This document shows, one piece after another, positions 23,090-35,335 of a DNA stretch of 64,000 bases; the stretch's first letter is position 1, and each line of letters starts with the position of its first letter. The notes below the pieces were generated by a model. The model was not told the origin of the DNA and did no database searches. It worked only from the letters and a program-made list of their open reading frames with translations. The stretch is taken from assembly GCA_003255025.1 (NCBI GenBank), contig QANY01013727.1, forward strand, positions 124,001-188,000. The letters run 5' to 3'. The DNA comes from Datisca glomerata. Taxonomy: Eukaryota; Streptophyta; Magnoliopsida; Cucurbitales; Datiscaceae. Made by a program: the position numbers and the translations under genes.

Positions 23090-25870
23090 GGCTTTGATGT
23101 ATGAGAAATTGAGGATGTAAGAATGGAATTAGAGAACATTTTCAGATAAGGAAAACAAGACTCATCAAAAACTACATTCTAGAAATATATATTCTACTTG
23201 ATGAGTGTAAGCACTTGTATCCTTTATGATTGACTAAGTACCCCAAGAATAAACACAAATCAATGTGAAAATCTACATTGTGTGCATTATAAAGTCTAAG
23301 ATTTTGGATAACATGCACAACCAAAAGATTTAAGAAGAGTGTAATTGGGTGTGTGATTGAATAGGACTTTATAAGGAGAAAGAAATGATAAAACAGGGGT
23401 CTCCAATCTAATTATCATATAAACAAAAGTTTGAAATGCTTTCCACCAAAATTCTAAAGACATAGAAGCTTGAGCAAGCAAAGTTAGGCCTAACTCAACA
23501 ATGTACCTGTGTTTCCTTTCAATTGATCAATTTATTGATGAACATAGGGACATGTATGTCTAAATGCTATTCTATGTTCTTGCATAAAGGAAAGAAAAGG
23601 TCTAAAATCACCCCCAATCAGATTGGAGGGGTCTCAATTTATGTATCGAGTTGTTTTCCTACAAGTGTTTTGAAGATATTGAAGATCTGCAATGCTTCTG
23701 ATTTGAGTTTTAAAGAGAGTAACCAAGAAAACTTGCTATATCCATCTAAGAAGCTTAGTGTAGTACCTAAATCCCTGTTTTGATGTTTTTTGTGCTGGAC
23801 CCCAAAGATCTCTATACTAGTTCTAAGGGATTTTATGATCTGGTTTGGGATGTAGGTAAATGCAAGGTGTGGTCCTTCCCTTTCTGACATGTAATACGGA
23901 AACCATGTAGTTTTCTTGCCACAAGTGTGTTATTTGTTTTCAAGACTTGTCTCAAAACTTTTTCATTTGGATGACTTAACTTTTTGTGCCATGTATTCAC
24001 ATCTTTAGTAATAAAAGCATGCAGAGCAATAGATTTTCATCTGTTTCTGTTAGAGAGTGTAGGAATATTCTTGTCAGACATTGAATTGTTAGACATTGCA
24101 TTCATACGTGCAATTTAAAATTTTATTACTATTTAAAGCATCTTTACAGGAATGATCATTACAGAATGATGCAGAAGTAGACATTACATTCTCGTATCTA
24201 TTCAGATTTCTAGAATTATCAGAATGATTGCACCGGATTCACAGAATTGTATACAGAACTAGTTGAATAACATAAAAGAGACTTTACAAAGTAATTAAAT
24301 ACTGAAGGAGCATGAGAAGCAGGACATGTCAACAGATACAAGCCCTCTTTAAGTATTCCTTGAACTAGCAGGGTCTCCAAAGCTTTGTCCTTCACAAAAC
24401 AGACATTAGAGTGCAATTCTACATAAACAATATTATCTTGAGTTAATTTGGAAATAATTAAAATATTTTTCTTAATGTCTGGTACACAACGTAAAAAGTT
24501 TAGCTTTAAGGGATGATGTTTAGGAGGTAAAAGTGCTGAATCTACACAAAGTAAAAAGTTTAGCTTTAAGGTCTTACTATTTCTCACTGCTAATTATTTA
24601 AATATTTTTCTTAATGTCTGGTACATAACGTAAAAAGTTTAGCTTTAAGGGATGATGTTTAGGAGGTAAAAGTGCTGAATCTACACAAAGTAAAAAGTTT
24701 AGCTTTAAGGTCTTACTATTTCTCACTGCTAACCTTTCCACTCCATTATACTTTTGTGCCAAACCCAGATTGTTGAGGTCTGCTATGACATGGTTCGTGT
24801 GGCTGCACTGTTAGAATACCAAGCCACGTCAACAACTGAATCTGGTGTTGCAACGTAGGCTGTAGGAGACACCATGTAGGCTGCAGAAGAATTTCCATTT
24901 GCAAAACTATTGAAGTGTGAGGTGTTTCCCTATTGACATCTCTCATGTTTGTAATAACAAACTGTTGTTGAGTGTCTAGGCTTCCCATACACTTGACATA
25001 CTATCCTATTCCCACCGAAATTACCATTTCTACATCCTCTTCCTCCTCTTCTTCCACTAAAACTGCCTCCACTATTCTGTGGTTGAAATTGTGCATTTCT
25101 TGAATAGTTTCTGGTACTATTTTGGCCATTAAAGTACTTCATATTTATTAGTTTTTAACCATGTTTGCACATCTTCACCTTATTCTCATTTTTTGCAGCT
25201 TGTTTCTCAATCTTGCTCTCATGAAACATAAGCAAGGACTGCACATCTTCAACACTAAGATTCTCACTTCTCGATGTGATATTCACCACCACATATTCAG
25301 ATCCTAGACCATTTACTATGTGCATGACCAATTCTTCTTCAGTAAAGGTTGGCCAGCTGCTATTAGACTATCTTCATACCTTCTTATTTTATCACAAAAT
25401 TCAAAAATTGACGTGTTACCTATTGCGGTGCTTTGTAAAGAGCCTCTCAACTGAACCATCCAAGCTTTGGACTATTTTGCAAAGCTTCTCTTCGTCGAAT
25501 ACCAAAGCTCTGTTGAACTCTTATATTAAGTAACAGTTCCAAAAGCTCCCTATGTCATTGAACTTCTCATCCAACTCAGGATGAGTTGATCTTTTCTCTC
25601 CCATATTTTGTATTCTCGGTTGATTTTCCCACCATCAATTAACTTTGGTGGTTACTCTTCTGGATTGTAGACAATCTCTTCTAATCCATGTCTCAAGATT
25701 GTTGGAACCACTTGTGATCTCCATAACACATAGTTATTTTTATCCAACCTCATTGATAATGCACTATTTAAAGTGTTTATGAAGAAGCTTGCTGTTGATG
25801 TTAGTTATTTGCATCACTGTTGCTATTAGCAGAATTTGATTCACTAGCCTTGGACGTTTGTCCTCCTTCA
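23090..25870 (-). pseudogene. Ty1/Copia gag-pol remnant (gag to integrase)
   Basis: Read right to left: gag (about 25790-25150), then a zinc-knuckle block with 'RNGNFGGNRIVCQVYGKPRH' where the consensus CxxC is already mutated (CQVY). Next is a GAG-pre-integrase piece at about 24587-24280 (DIKKNILIISKLTQDN). Integrase pieces follow at 23890-23640 (SFLDGYSKFSWLL) and 23481-23296 (FWWKAFQTFVYMIIRL). At about 23290-23120 lies the post-integrase FLGY...HKGYKC motif. Reverse transcriptase and RNase H are absent. Many stops and a 139-bp tandem duplication break it. It is non-functional. Confidence 0.82.
24471..24748 (-). repeat. 139-bp tandem duplication inside the Copia remnant
   Basis: 'cttaatgtctggtac' recurs at 24471 and 24610, and the following words (gggatgatgtttaggagg; gtcttactatttctcac) repeat in the same order, almost without change. 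Each unit also contains two copies of 'gtaaaaagtttagctttaag', which may have seeded the slip. Confidence 0.85.
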
Positions 25871-25871
25871 T

Positions 25872-25883
25872 GCTCTGGTACTA
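25872..25883 (-). promoter_or_regulatory. Copia primer-binding site (initiator tRNA-Met type)
   Basis: The minus strand reads TAGTACCAGAGC, matching 10 of 12 bases of the usual TGGTATCAGAGC complementary to initiator tRNA-Met. It lies between the LTR and gag, as expected. Confidence 0.7.
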
Positions 25884-26110
25884 CGAAAAAGGAACTTCAA
25901 GTGGTATGCTTATGTATTGAGTATATTAGTATCAATACATATTACAGAAGAAAGAAGCCTTTATATAGGCAGTAGTTGGACTTACATGCGATAACAAATC
26001 GGCTACTAACTAATAAACCATTTATTTTGGCTTATTGACTAACACTACTTGAGGTAGATTTATTGATCTTACTAACCCCTTTTCCCTTATCAATATGGAT
26101 TGAACTTCAT
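25884..26110 (-). mobile_element. Short 5' LTR of the Copia remnant
   Basis: This segment is directly upstream (minus strand) of the primer-binding site. A TATA-like box CCTATATAAAGG is at 25958-25969. The far edge is approximate, and no matching second LTR was found in the window. Confidence 0.5.
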
Positions 26111-26346
26111 CTCCAAGTAAAAAAGAAAATAATTGTAAATAATTAAAATTAGTGGGTTATAAATGAAAATAATACACTTAATGTTGTAAGTAAAAAAATT
26201 TTGTGAAGTGTATGAAGATGATGAATGGAAATAATGTATTGAAGTAGAGCATAAGATCAAAATAAAGTGAGAAATTATGTAATTTTAAACTTGATTAGAC
26301 ATGTACTTAGAAAATGAATGTATAGAGAGATTTTTAGGGTGTGAAT

Positions 26347-29300
26347 AATTTTTTTTTGTCAAAGAAATAATACAAGGAAATGGACGAAGATACAAGCTTG
26401 ATCATCCATGAGACCCAATCTAGCTAAACCATGGGCCATGGAATTGTTGCTCCTAGGGACATGATGAAAACCCACAGAAACATAAAACTGTTTTAGAAAC
26501 ATGATATCAAAGATTGGGTAATGAAGAGCACCCTCAATTGGAATTTTGCCATTAAGACTATTGACTGAATTGAGAGCATCAGAGAGAACAAACACAACTT
26601 CAGAACACCAAGATTGACACTCTTCTAAAATATAGAGCACTCTTTTCCAAGTTAATTTTCTGACCCGAGGCATCATAGTACGTAGAGAAAATATTAGTAA
26701 GCTCTAGAAATTCCTTCTTATTAGCTTTGCAGAAAAAGAGAGTCATTAGTAAAAAAAATTGGGAACTAGATGGTCTCCCCTAGAAGCTCGAAAACCACTC
26801 AAATCCCCCATATGCGCGGCATGTAATAAAAGAGTAGATAAAATTTCAACACATAAAATAAATAAATAGGGAAAAAGAGGATCAACTTGACGAATGCCCC
26901 GCTTTGGTTGAATGATTTTGCTCGTCTCTCCATTAATAACAATGCGGTACGAGACATGAAATGCATGAGGAGATCCAATCACACTAGAGCACCGGGAAGC
27001 CCATTTTCCGCAATGTCAAAATGATAAAGGGCCATTCAAGCATGTCATAAGCCTTTGACATGTCCACCTTCACCGCCGCTTTCTAGTTCTTCCCATATCT
27101 ACGGGTTTTAAAGGAATGTAAGATTTCATGGATCTTGTAATCTGCCCAGAACAAAAGCTTTCTAGAAGTGTCTTGTAATCTTTTTCTTAACCAAACATAG
27201 TCTATTTGTGAGTATTTTTGTAATGATCTTATAAGAAACATTACAAAGCTGATAGGTCTGAGTTGAGACAAATTTATGAGATTTTGACTTTTGAGGATGA
27301 GGACAACATGAGTAACGTTTATATCATCCGCGATAACTCGTGTGGAAAAGAAGTCCAAAACAAGGCCCATTACATCATCCTTCACCAAGTCCCAATTCTG
27401 ATGATAAAAATGACGCAGAAAACCAATATGGGTCTGGGGACTTAGTGGGGGATAGATAAAAAACTGCCCTATAGATCTCATCCTCCGAAACTGGCCTGAT
27501 GAGAATCTCCTTATCCTCCTCGCTAAGCCTCTGACTCATACCCCTCAAAGCCGTAGCCATGGTATCTAGGGAAGGGCTGGAAGAATTAAACAAATTCTCA
27601 AAATAGCTTTCTACCATCTTTCTAATCACACCTCTACCAGAAATCCATTCGCGTGCTTCATTCCCTAAACCCAGGATTCTGTTATTACGTCTTCTGCTAG
27701 CAACTTTGGCGTGAAAGGATATGGTATTACGATCTCCATGAGTTAGCCAGTCAGCTCTCGTCCTATCGCTCCAACTCCTCCGTGGTTTTCTGAAGTTGCT
27801 TTTCCAATTGTTTAATGGCTGCCAGGTCAGAATCAGAAGAAGAGTACAAATTGTCTAGTTGTTTCTTCACTGCGGTCATTATAGCCTTGGAGTTAGCCGT
27901 AGGGGTTGCGCCTCCAATCTACTACGTGAGCCCGAAGAGTGTTTAGCTTGTCCACCAGGTTCGGCTTGGAGTGATGAAGATCTTTATCCCAACAGTTCTG
28001 AATAACATCTTTGCAATTCTCAACCTCCATCCATCTTCGATCATATGTAAAAACTGTCTTAGGTTTCCTTATATTTTCCGATGTGACCAACAGAATGGCC
28101 ACGTGATTGGATCCAGGGCTCAGACAGTGATAAAGATGGGCAGAATGGTAATCCAGAAGCCAATTAGCTGAAACCAATCGGATCAACCACAACACAACCG
28201 GAAGCTCCCAACAGATTCTTAATTCCTGGGACTCTAGTGCTCCTTTTTTTTTGTTTCAAGCAGGAAAAAAAATATCTGGAGAGTGGGCATGGTAAAGTCC
28301 TCGGATAGAGGGAATAGTCAGGGGATTCCCCTACCATGATAATTCCATGCCATAATCTTCATGGATCATTGGGGAGCCTATTAAGGTCGGCTCCCTCCAC
28401 CCTCGGTTCACTGGAAATCTGCAAGGATTCAGTTCTGGATTTTTTGCTCCCAGTACGTTCTCTTCCTGCATGCATGGAAAGCTTGCCTTAGAAATTGGGC
28501 CTTCTCCTTTGCGTTTAGAGCACTGTACAGAGTCCCCTAGTGGACTAGAATTAACGCCCATTTTCTCTTTCTGGCCAATTGTTTCCAATTGGGCCTTTTA
28601 TGCCTTTTATTTGGTGAACAGCCCGTACTTAGTGGGGGGTTTGTTTCACTAGAACTTGAACTTCAGGAGTAACCAAATTGAAAGTAAGTGGGTGTTGGAT
28701 CTCCAACCTTCTCCTTGCTTTGGGGAAAATAAGGGCCTCACGTATGGAGTCTCCCTCCTTCATGATGGATTAAAATTAGTCCATTTTTAGAGAAGAATCC
28801 GGATAGGTAATGATGTCCATGCCATTTTGCAACAGTGGAGTAGGTAATGTGTCAGGACCGATATTTTCGATCAACACCAAATTTGAAGGCGGAGAAGAGA
28901 CAGCCATCTCTGTCACCTGCCGCGGTCGTCTGGAAATAAGTTCCGATGACCGGGAAGAAGTGGCAAATCTTCGGCCACCCTCTACAGCCTCCTCCCTTGT
29001 TCTTCTAGAATCCGTGCCCACAAGATTTTTCCTTCATTACGCATTTCGTTCCTCCAAGAAGGATCTGTCCGTCGACTCTCTCCGACTCCTGCACGAAGGT
29101 CTTCGCTGTATTCCTGTCTGCTTCCTCCCTCCATGTCTAAAAGTTTAGCTGGGCAAACTCCATTTTCATGAATAATCCGGCCACAAAACAGGCAGAACCG
29201 GGGTATGCGCTCATATTTAAAGTAAACCCAGCATTTCCTTTCCCCTAATTTGATGGAGAGCCCTTTCAGTAACGGACGAGTTATATTCAGCTCGAGTATA

Positions 29301-29360
29301 TTTCTCAAAAAAAAAGTACTAAAGAAATTGTTAGCCCAAATAAGAAACTTCATAATGCAA
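26347..29360 (-). pseudogene. L1-type LINE, minus strand, ORF1 tail to RNase H, with deletions
   Basis: A poly(T) run at about 26347-26357 marks the poly(A) end. From right to left: 29353-28982 is the ORF1 end with 'LGERKCWVYFKYERIPRF' and a zinc knuckle 'CLFCGRIIHENGVC'. At about 28362 ORF2 opens with 'MKIMAWNYHGRGIP', the start of the endonuclease. The endonuclease centre is deleted, and its end is at 28195-27893 (PGSNHVAILL). RT parts are at 27629-27375, 27481-27083 and 26982-26746 (RGIRQVDPLFPYLFILC). The catalytic FADDS region is FTNDS followed by a frameshift at about 26740. RNase H (HHVPRSNNSMAHGLARLGL) is at 26676-26359, joined after a large deletion. The 5' part of ORF1 is missing. 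Confidence 0.88.
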
Positions 29361-29815
29361 AAACAAGATTAAAATTTTCACCTTTCGTAGGATTGAGTGA
29401 AAAATTAATCGAAAGTGATTGTCTTAGTGTTCAGTTAGCATGATGAATCGGTACAGTAGTTAAATCTTCATGCGCTCGTATCATTAGATTGATGGTTCAG
29501 TCTTAAAATATTTTTAATTTTCATAAAATTTGTAGGAAAAAGGACCACAAATTAATATCATTGTCATTTTCATCAATTTGACATCAAATGCTTTTTGGTT
29601 CTTCAATATATAATTGAATATGAACCTAGACTCCTGTTTCTTTCAAATAATGTATTTGATTCCGAATTTCATTCATTCTTAACACCAAACCTTGACAAAT
29701 TATAGCGCTAGTCAAATGAGGACTATCAAGTCTGGAAGGTAATTTTTGGGTAATGTTAGAAAGAATTACAGTGATTAGGAATGGGATTTCGAATTTAGAG
29801 GCTGATTAATCTCAA
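29361..29815. other. AT-rich spacer between LINE and hAT remnant
   Basis: No gene, repeat unit or RNA was recognised. Confidence 0.4.
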
Positions 29816-29819
29816 TTAT

Positions 29820-31484
29820 GATAATTGGGCCAGGCCCGGGCTTTTTAAGCCGGTTCACGGGCCGGGCCTAGAACGGGTCGGGAATAGTGCTATCATTTAA
29901 TGTTAAAATTTTTAGATTGGGAGATATAAACATAGGTGGGAAGAAATAAAATGTATATGAATATCACTAAGCTAAATAGAAGTCATATTGGGAATCTTAG
30001 ATAATTTTTTTATTAGTTTACAATCTCAATATAAAAACTTGTTATAATAATTATAAAAAGTAATAATAACAATGAAAACTCTAAACTATCATAAAATTAT
30101 TATTTTATTTATTAAATTTGAAAGTTGCATCACTATAAATTAGGCATATTTCAACCAGGTTGACACCTACCAATTTATCAATCACTTGCAACAATCTAAA
30201 AAATTACATGTAAATTATCTCAAAATATACTAAATAATTAATAAGCAATCTATAATTCATGTTCATTAACATCTAAATGTTGAAAATCCAGAATGATATC
30301 GTCTACTCGTTGTTGTCTTCTTTTGATGGCATCAGTCCAATCTTTAACACAAATGAATGCTTCCACAATGTCAGGAGCTAATCTATATTTTCTTTCTTCA
30401 ATTACACGTCCACCTGCACTAAAAGCAGAATCCGATGCAACTGTAGAGACCATAGGAGTTAGTAGATGATGCGCCATAATAGAAAGAATAGAATAACTCA
30501 TTGAATTTGCTTTCACCATTATAAAATATCTAAGTCATCATTTTCTTTAATTCCATATTCCGTTAAAAAAAATTATAAAATTCTGATCTATGAGGAGTAG
30601 AAATAATGTTCTTCTTTTTAAATTTCATTCTTTATTAAAAAATATCCATTAAACTACTTAATTGTGCAGATGAACTACCACCATAAATCATATTATTATC
30701 ATCATTTTTATATTTTGATTAATATAGTGAATAAAATAAATTTAATTGTGGTGTTAGATCTTTAATATCTACAACATGGGGGGACTTCTAGATTCTCAGG
30801 AATTATTTCAATAAAAAATTTAATCCCAACTAATTTTATCCTTGGGTCCATAGCAGTAGCAAAACTAAAAATATTAGAAATATTAAGCCAATATTTTTTT
30901 TTAATTTTTCTTTCATTTGAAGAGGCATTATAATGTTTATCATGGAAGTGGAAGAGAAATTTGAATATTGAGATTGTATTTTTTATTTTTGTGTCTTGTT
31001 AATTGGTGTTAGGGTATTCCCTTGAATTCTTGGTGTATTTTTCGTTTATTGAATAAAATATCTATTTAAACAAAAAATTATGTATTTATTTAATTAAATA
31101 TATTTATCTCAAAAATATATTTTCTAAAGTATTTGATAAAATGTATTGAAAGACAATAAATAATATACACAATATTTTCACAAAAATTGTCTTAATCTAG
31201 TGATAATGAGTTTATTTAACAAGGGAGAGGTTAATGGATCAATCTTTAATATATGCAGAATGAATGATTTTTTAAGCTCAAAAGTATTTGCTCACGGGCC
31301 AGGTTGGTTAAGGCCCGCGGGCCAAACCGACCGTGTAAGGCTACATGGGAAACCTTTAAGACCGAGCTTGGCCCGCGGGCCTTAACTGGCCCAGTACTGT
31401 TCATTTACAAGCCGGGTCGGGCCGAGCTTTTACTGGCCGGTTCAGTCAGATTCAAGGGCCGAACCAGCCCACTTGCCACATCTA
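29820..31484 (-). mobile_element. Ac-like hAT transposon remnant
   Basis: GC-rich GGCCCG-type subterminal clusters sit at both ends (29828-29883 and 31293-31470) in otherwise AT-rich DNA. That is common in plant Ac-like elements. The right edge read on the minus strand gives TAGATGTGGCAAGTGGGC at 31484, similar to known hAT termini. The left terminus was not recognised and may be lost. Transposase remnants lie inside. The element is 1.7 kb, too short to be complete. Confidence 0.7.
30250..30960 (-). pseudogene. hAT transposase C-terminus (dimerization domain)
   Basis: The frame 30519-30250 has the hallmark 'LTPMVSTVASDSAFSAGG' followed by 'RVIEERKYRLAPDIVEAF' and 'ICVKDW'. This is the C-terminal dimerization block of Ac-like plant transposases. 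Further right on the minus strand, near 30870, 'FATAMDPRIKLVGIKF' is the segment normally found before it, but stops separate the two. The zinc-finger and catalytic N-terminal half is not present. It is non-functional. Confidence 0.88.
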
Positions 31485-31639
31485 GGCAACTGTGGTTTCA
31501 ACTAGTCACTCAACAATAGTGGCCGCGTTCACATCAATATTTTTAGGGTCACATTACGATAATCATGGGGATGGCGACGTCACAAAATTTTACACATCTT
31601 ATAGTTAGCCTGAGACCAAACTTAAAGTACTAATACAAT

Positions 31640-32840
31640 GTGTTAGTGTGAAAAAGATCTTACATCAGTCGTGAAATTCATCTCCTGGTAATCTAACGTA
31701 ACTTGTGCCTGTGCCCCAACCGCTTGCATGCTTGTTGGGTTTTGCTCAACAATGGTTGGAACCCTACTCCAAGACGTTGTTCTTATGCCAAAAGGAAGGG
31801 CATAAAAGTGAAGAATAACAACAAAAAGGATTTTTAAGGCATGAATATGGATACCCATGCTCTTACACTCTTTGATGGCGGTTGTATTGTTGTACATATC
31901 CTGCTCGCTTTTGGACTTTCTTGCATGATAATGCCTTACTCTCGCACCTTTGCATATTTTATGGACTTTGCTTCTGCACTAGTGCCTTGCTTTTATCACC
32001 ACCCTTATGGACTTACATCTTTGCATCTTACCATGATATTATCATAAAATTGTTATCTCATAAAAAAAGATGGGAGAAGTACTTTCAAAGATACAAAAAG
32101 TTTCTAACATTTGTTGCTTCCCTGTAGTTTCAATAATAGTTGTTAATTCAGCCACCTCAAAGTGCGCCTATGATGCCACTTATAAAATGCCATAATGTAA
32201 TATCCATGATAATGATGAGTTATAACACTTGGTGCTTACATGGGCTGCTATGCCATATGTTAGGCTGTTATGCCCATATCATTCTATAACCCGTGGTAAC
32301 GACGAGTTATCATGTCTGGTGCTTATTTGGGACTACTATGCCTTTATATTTACGTAACACCATGGTTACAATGAGCTATCATGCCTGGTCCTTACATGGG
32401 ATGTTATGCCATACATAGGGTTGTTAACCTTTTATTATTGTTTAATACCCATGGTAACATGTTAACACGCCTAGTGCTTACATGGGCTCTTATGCCATAC
32501 ATGGGGTTGCTACGCCTTTTATCATTATGTAACATCATGCTAACAACGAGTTATTATACCTAATGGGCTACTACACGTTTATCATTGTGTAACAACCATG
32601 GTGATAATGAGTTATCTCACTTGGTACTTAAATATTCATAGAATATGCAAGTGTGAAAATAACTTGCACTAATCTAAATTACATCTTATGATCCTCATAG
32701 ACAACCTAGGCATGTACCCCAATGACTTGCATATTGACTTGATCTTACTAAATAACTTTGCTTGTGACCTCAATATCATCGTCTACTCTAAATCATTTTT
32801 CCTATGTCAAAATAAGGGAGATGAGTGATGAGAATGCCAA
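31640..32840. repeat. Diverged 190-bp direct repeat pair
   Basis: 31640-31830 and 32645-32840 share the order 'agtgtgaaaa ... cttgYrcctg/tacccca ... cttgcatg' at roughly 1-kb spacing, with many differences. They bracket the tandem array at 32200-32640. This may be internal structure of an LTR or other decayed element. Confidence 0.45.
32200..32640. repeat. Tandem array, 80-95-bp units
   Basis: Four to five diverged units contain 'gtgcttacatggg', then 'ttatgccat', then 'catggtaac' and 'gagttat'. The phase word occurs at about 32232, 32310, 32390 and 32477. It is non-coding; the short open frames here are by-products. Confidence 0.65.
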
Positions 32841-33539
32841 GGATCTTCCAAATCTCTCAAATTTGAAAAATGCAGTCTTCAAACATCACCTTCTGATTAT
32901 TTGTTGTACTTGGAGATGAAGAGACATCTCCTTTTGACCAAGGTAGTGGTGCCTCATCATAAGACAAGTTCTGAAGCCATTTCAAGGATCAAGGCGCCAT
33001 GCCCTCCCACGCAATTAACGCGCCATCTAAAGAAAAGTAATTATTTGCATATTTTCTATCATCACAAGTTTTCATGATCATGCTGCTTGACAGAGGCAAT
33101 TAGGAACAAAGAGTCACTTTTTGCTTTGTCGCTTACATTAATGACCTAGCCTCTTTTATACTCATCCATTGGTACGGGGTCACATCCTTGGTGATCCTTA
33201 CAAAAACACAAGGATAACTTACACGTGTATATTAATATACATGGGTCAAGATCCATGCATGAAATTAACATGTGTTGAAAAATTCCGAAGGACTTCTACC
33301 TGCTATATTGTGAAGATCACACAGTGGATTGTAAAAAAAAATAATAATAATATGAACACTGACAAAAGACTTCATTTTGTCATTTTAACTAAGTGATTCT
33401 GATTATATCCATTACTACAATTATTTGGTGTATTTGAGAAGTTGTGTATAAGTTCAATGACTTCACATTGTACTTGCACATGAGGCTAAATAGACATGAG
33501 GATTGACTATTGTTATGTTGATCCACCACGGCAAAGACT
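32841..33539. other. No gene recognised
   Basis: Mixed-composition DNA with no supported coding sequence, RNA or element end. It is probably part of an old repeat. Confidence 0.35.
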
Positions 33540-33690
33540 GAGACACGGTATGCCACCCTCATAGTATATCGTCCCATGGTATTGCCCCCTTATGGTATGT
33601 TGCCTTACATGGTGCTGCCCTCATGGTATGCCACCCTTATGGCATGCTGCCCCTATGGTAATGCCGCATTCATGGTATGCTGCCTCCCAT
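33540..33690. repeat. Short-period array (catggtatgctgccc type)
   Basis: About nine degenerate units of roughly 16-18 bp alternate 'catggtatg' and 'ctgccc'. A looser continuation ('gcacctcc', 'gcctccat') runs to about 33850. Confidence 0.65.
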
Positions 33691-33859
33691 AGGGCCGTCG
33701 TCATGCTAGCTTGCACCTCTGATGTTGTGCCTCCATGATAGGAGCGCTTGCTTGCATCGTACCCTTAAGTTACGCCTCCATCAAAGAAGTGCTAGCCTGC
33801 ACCTCCAATATATGCACTCCAAGATTGTGACACCTATACGATGACCTCCCGCATAGGTA

Positions 33860-34690
33860 TGTTATGATGAATTACTATCGAGAAACCATTACATTACATG
33901 TCGTTATTCACAATAAGAGTGATTGGGCCACACTCTCAGCTTATGCTCAGCACCAGAGATTCAACTCTTATGTTACGTTAACGTGTTATCATTCTTCAAA
34001 CCACCTAGTCAAGTGACAAAAACTTGATTGAATGTGTGGTTGTCTGGGAACGCTTGGAGGATTTGGTAGGATTAGCGGACGAGATTACACCATATTGGAA
34101 ATGATATATCTTCTCCAATATGAACACTTTGAATATTAAGGGTCTGCTACCTTCTCACCTTGAGAAACAGTTTGGTCTTAAGAACTGCTTTGAAAGAGGC
34201 TTTTGGTGAATACCACCCTTAAGCCCTATTGGAAAGGAACATTATTCCAAAGTTGTCTGGATCGTGGCCACTCTATGAGGTCCATGTAACATTAATGGTT
34301 GGGCGCACGTGAGATCTTCTATTTCCACCTTAGCGAATTCATTGAGATTTAGTGTCAACATATATTCCTTTTTGGCTGACCTCAACCCAATTAGTTGAGG
34401 TGATTATGCTTAATTAGTTATGATGGCCCCCTTTTATATCATCTATAAAAGGAGGCCTTCTCCTTCATTTATAAGAACAAAAAAACCACTACATCACATA
34501 GAGTATCCATTCTCTTTCAATAAAGAGCATTTTATATCTTTAGGGTCCAAAGTGCTTTTCCTTCACTTTTTGACGTCCTCTTAATTATTCTCAGGCATTG
34601 CTCTGGTAACTCATTAGGGATTAGACTACTCGTGTATCCTTTCATCCCTTTTGTATACACAATACATTTCGAGAAATCAACATAGATAAA
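33860..34690 (+). mobile_element. Probable solo or truncated LTR
   Basis: A plus-strand promoter-like core CTATAAAAGG lies at 34443-34452. It is followed by a leader with 'caataaagagc' (a polyadenylation-like word) and an end 'gaaatcaaca', a common LTR terminus. No primer-binding site follows, and no partner LTR is visible, so solo or truncated status is likely. The left edge is approximate. Confidence 0.45.
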
Positions 34691-35130
34691 TTTATGCATT
34701 TCGTGCCTAGTTTACATTTGGAGATGAGACCTTATGAGGGATTCTAAATCTTCTCATATTGAAAAATCTTCAATATTTTTATACTAATCCTATATCGATA
34801 TGTAAGTACTTAATCATTCACTTGTTCAAATCAAATTTAGCAAGACAACTGATAATAGTATTTATTTTAAATCATAAATCTAGGTGCATATTCATGATAT
34901 AAATCTGCTTTCTTTTACACATTTTAGGGTCTGTTTGGTTCATACAATCTAGCATGATCATCGTAATTGAATTAATGACAACTCAATTAAGATAATTGAA
35001 TTGATAGCAAAATATGATTGTCACGTTTGTTTGTGCATGATAATCTCTGAAATGATGAGTGACGATTTAAGATTTCTATATTTGGTATATGTTATATTTT
35101 GCTGTAAATTTATGTAAATAACAAGAAGTT
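34691..35130. other. AT-rich spacer; possible MITE end
   Basis: 'agggtctgtttggttc' at about 34925 looks like a DNA-transposon terminus, but no matching inverted end was found before the LTR fragment begins at 35131. Confidence 0.3.
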
Positions 35131-35335
35131 ACTTAAGTTATAGTTTCCTTAGGGGAGAGAAGTCATACCTCTTCTGTCAATTGGTGGAAGTATTTATACA
35201 TGAGTTCTCAGGTGGGAGGAAGCGTGTCGAAGTAGCCACTTGGAGGCGTGCTGGGGAAGCTTCACAAGACACGATGTCTGTCTTCGATGGGACAGAAGGG
35301 AGTGACCTTGATATAAAATGTTCAACATTAAATAT
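35131..35335 (+). mobile_element. LTR fragment, left partner of 49598-49968
   Basis: The stretch from 'atagtttccttaggggaga' to 'tgtcttcgatgggacagaag' matches about 49775-49965 over 190 bp with many differences. Further LTR sequence may continue to about 35660, including a TATA-like CTTATATATGC at 35468-35478. The 5' portion is truncated at 35131. Confidence 0.6.
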
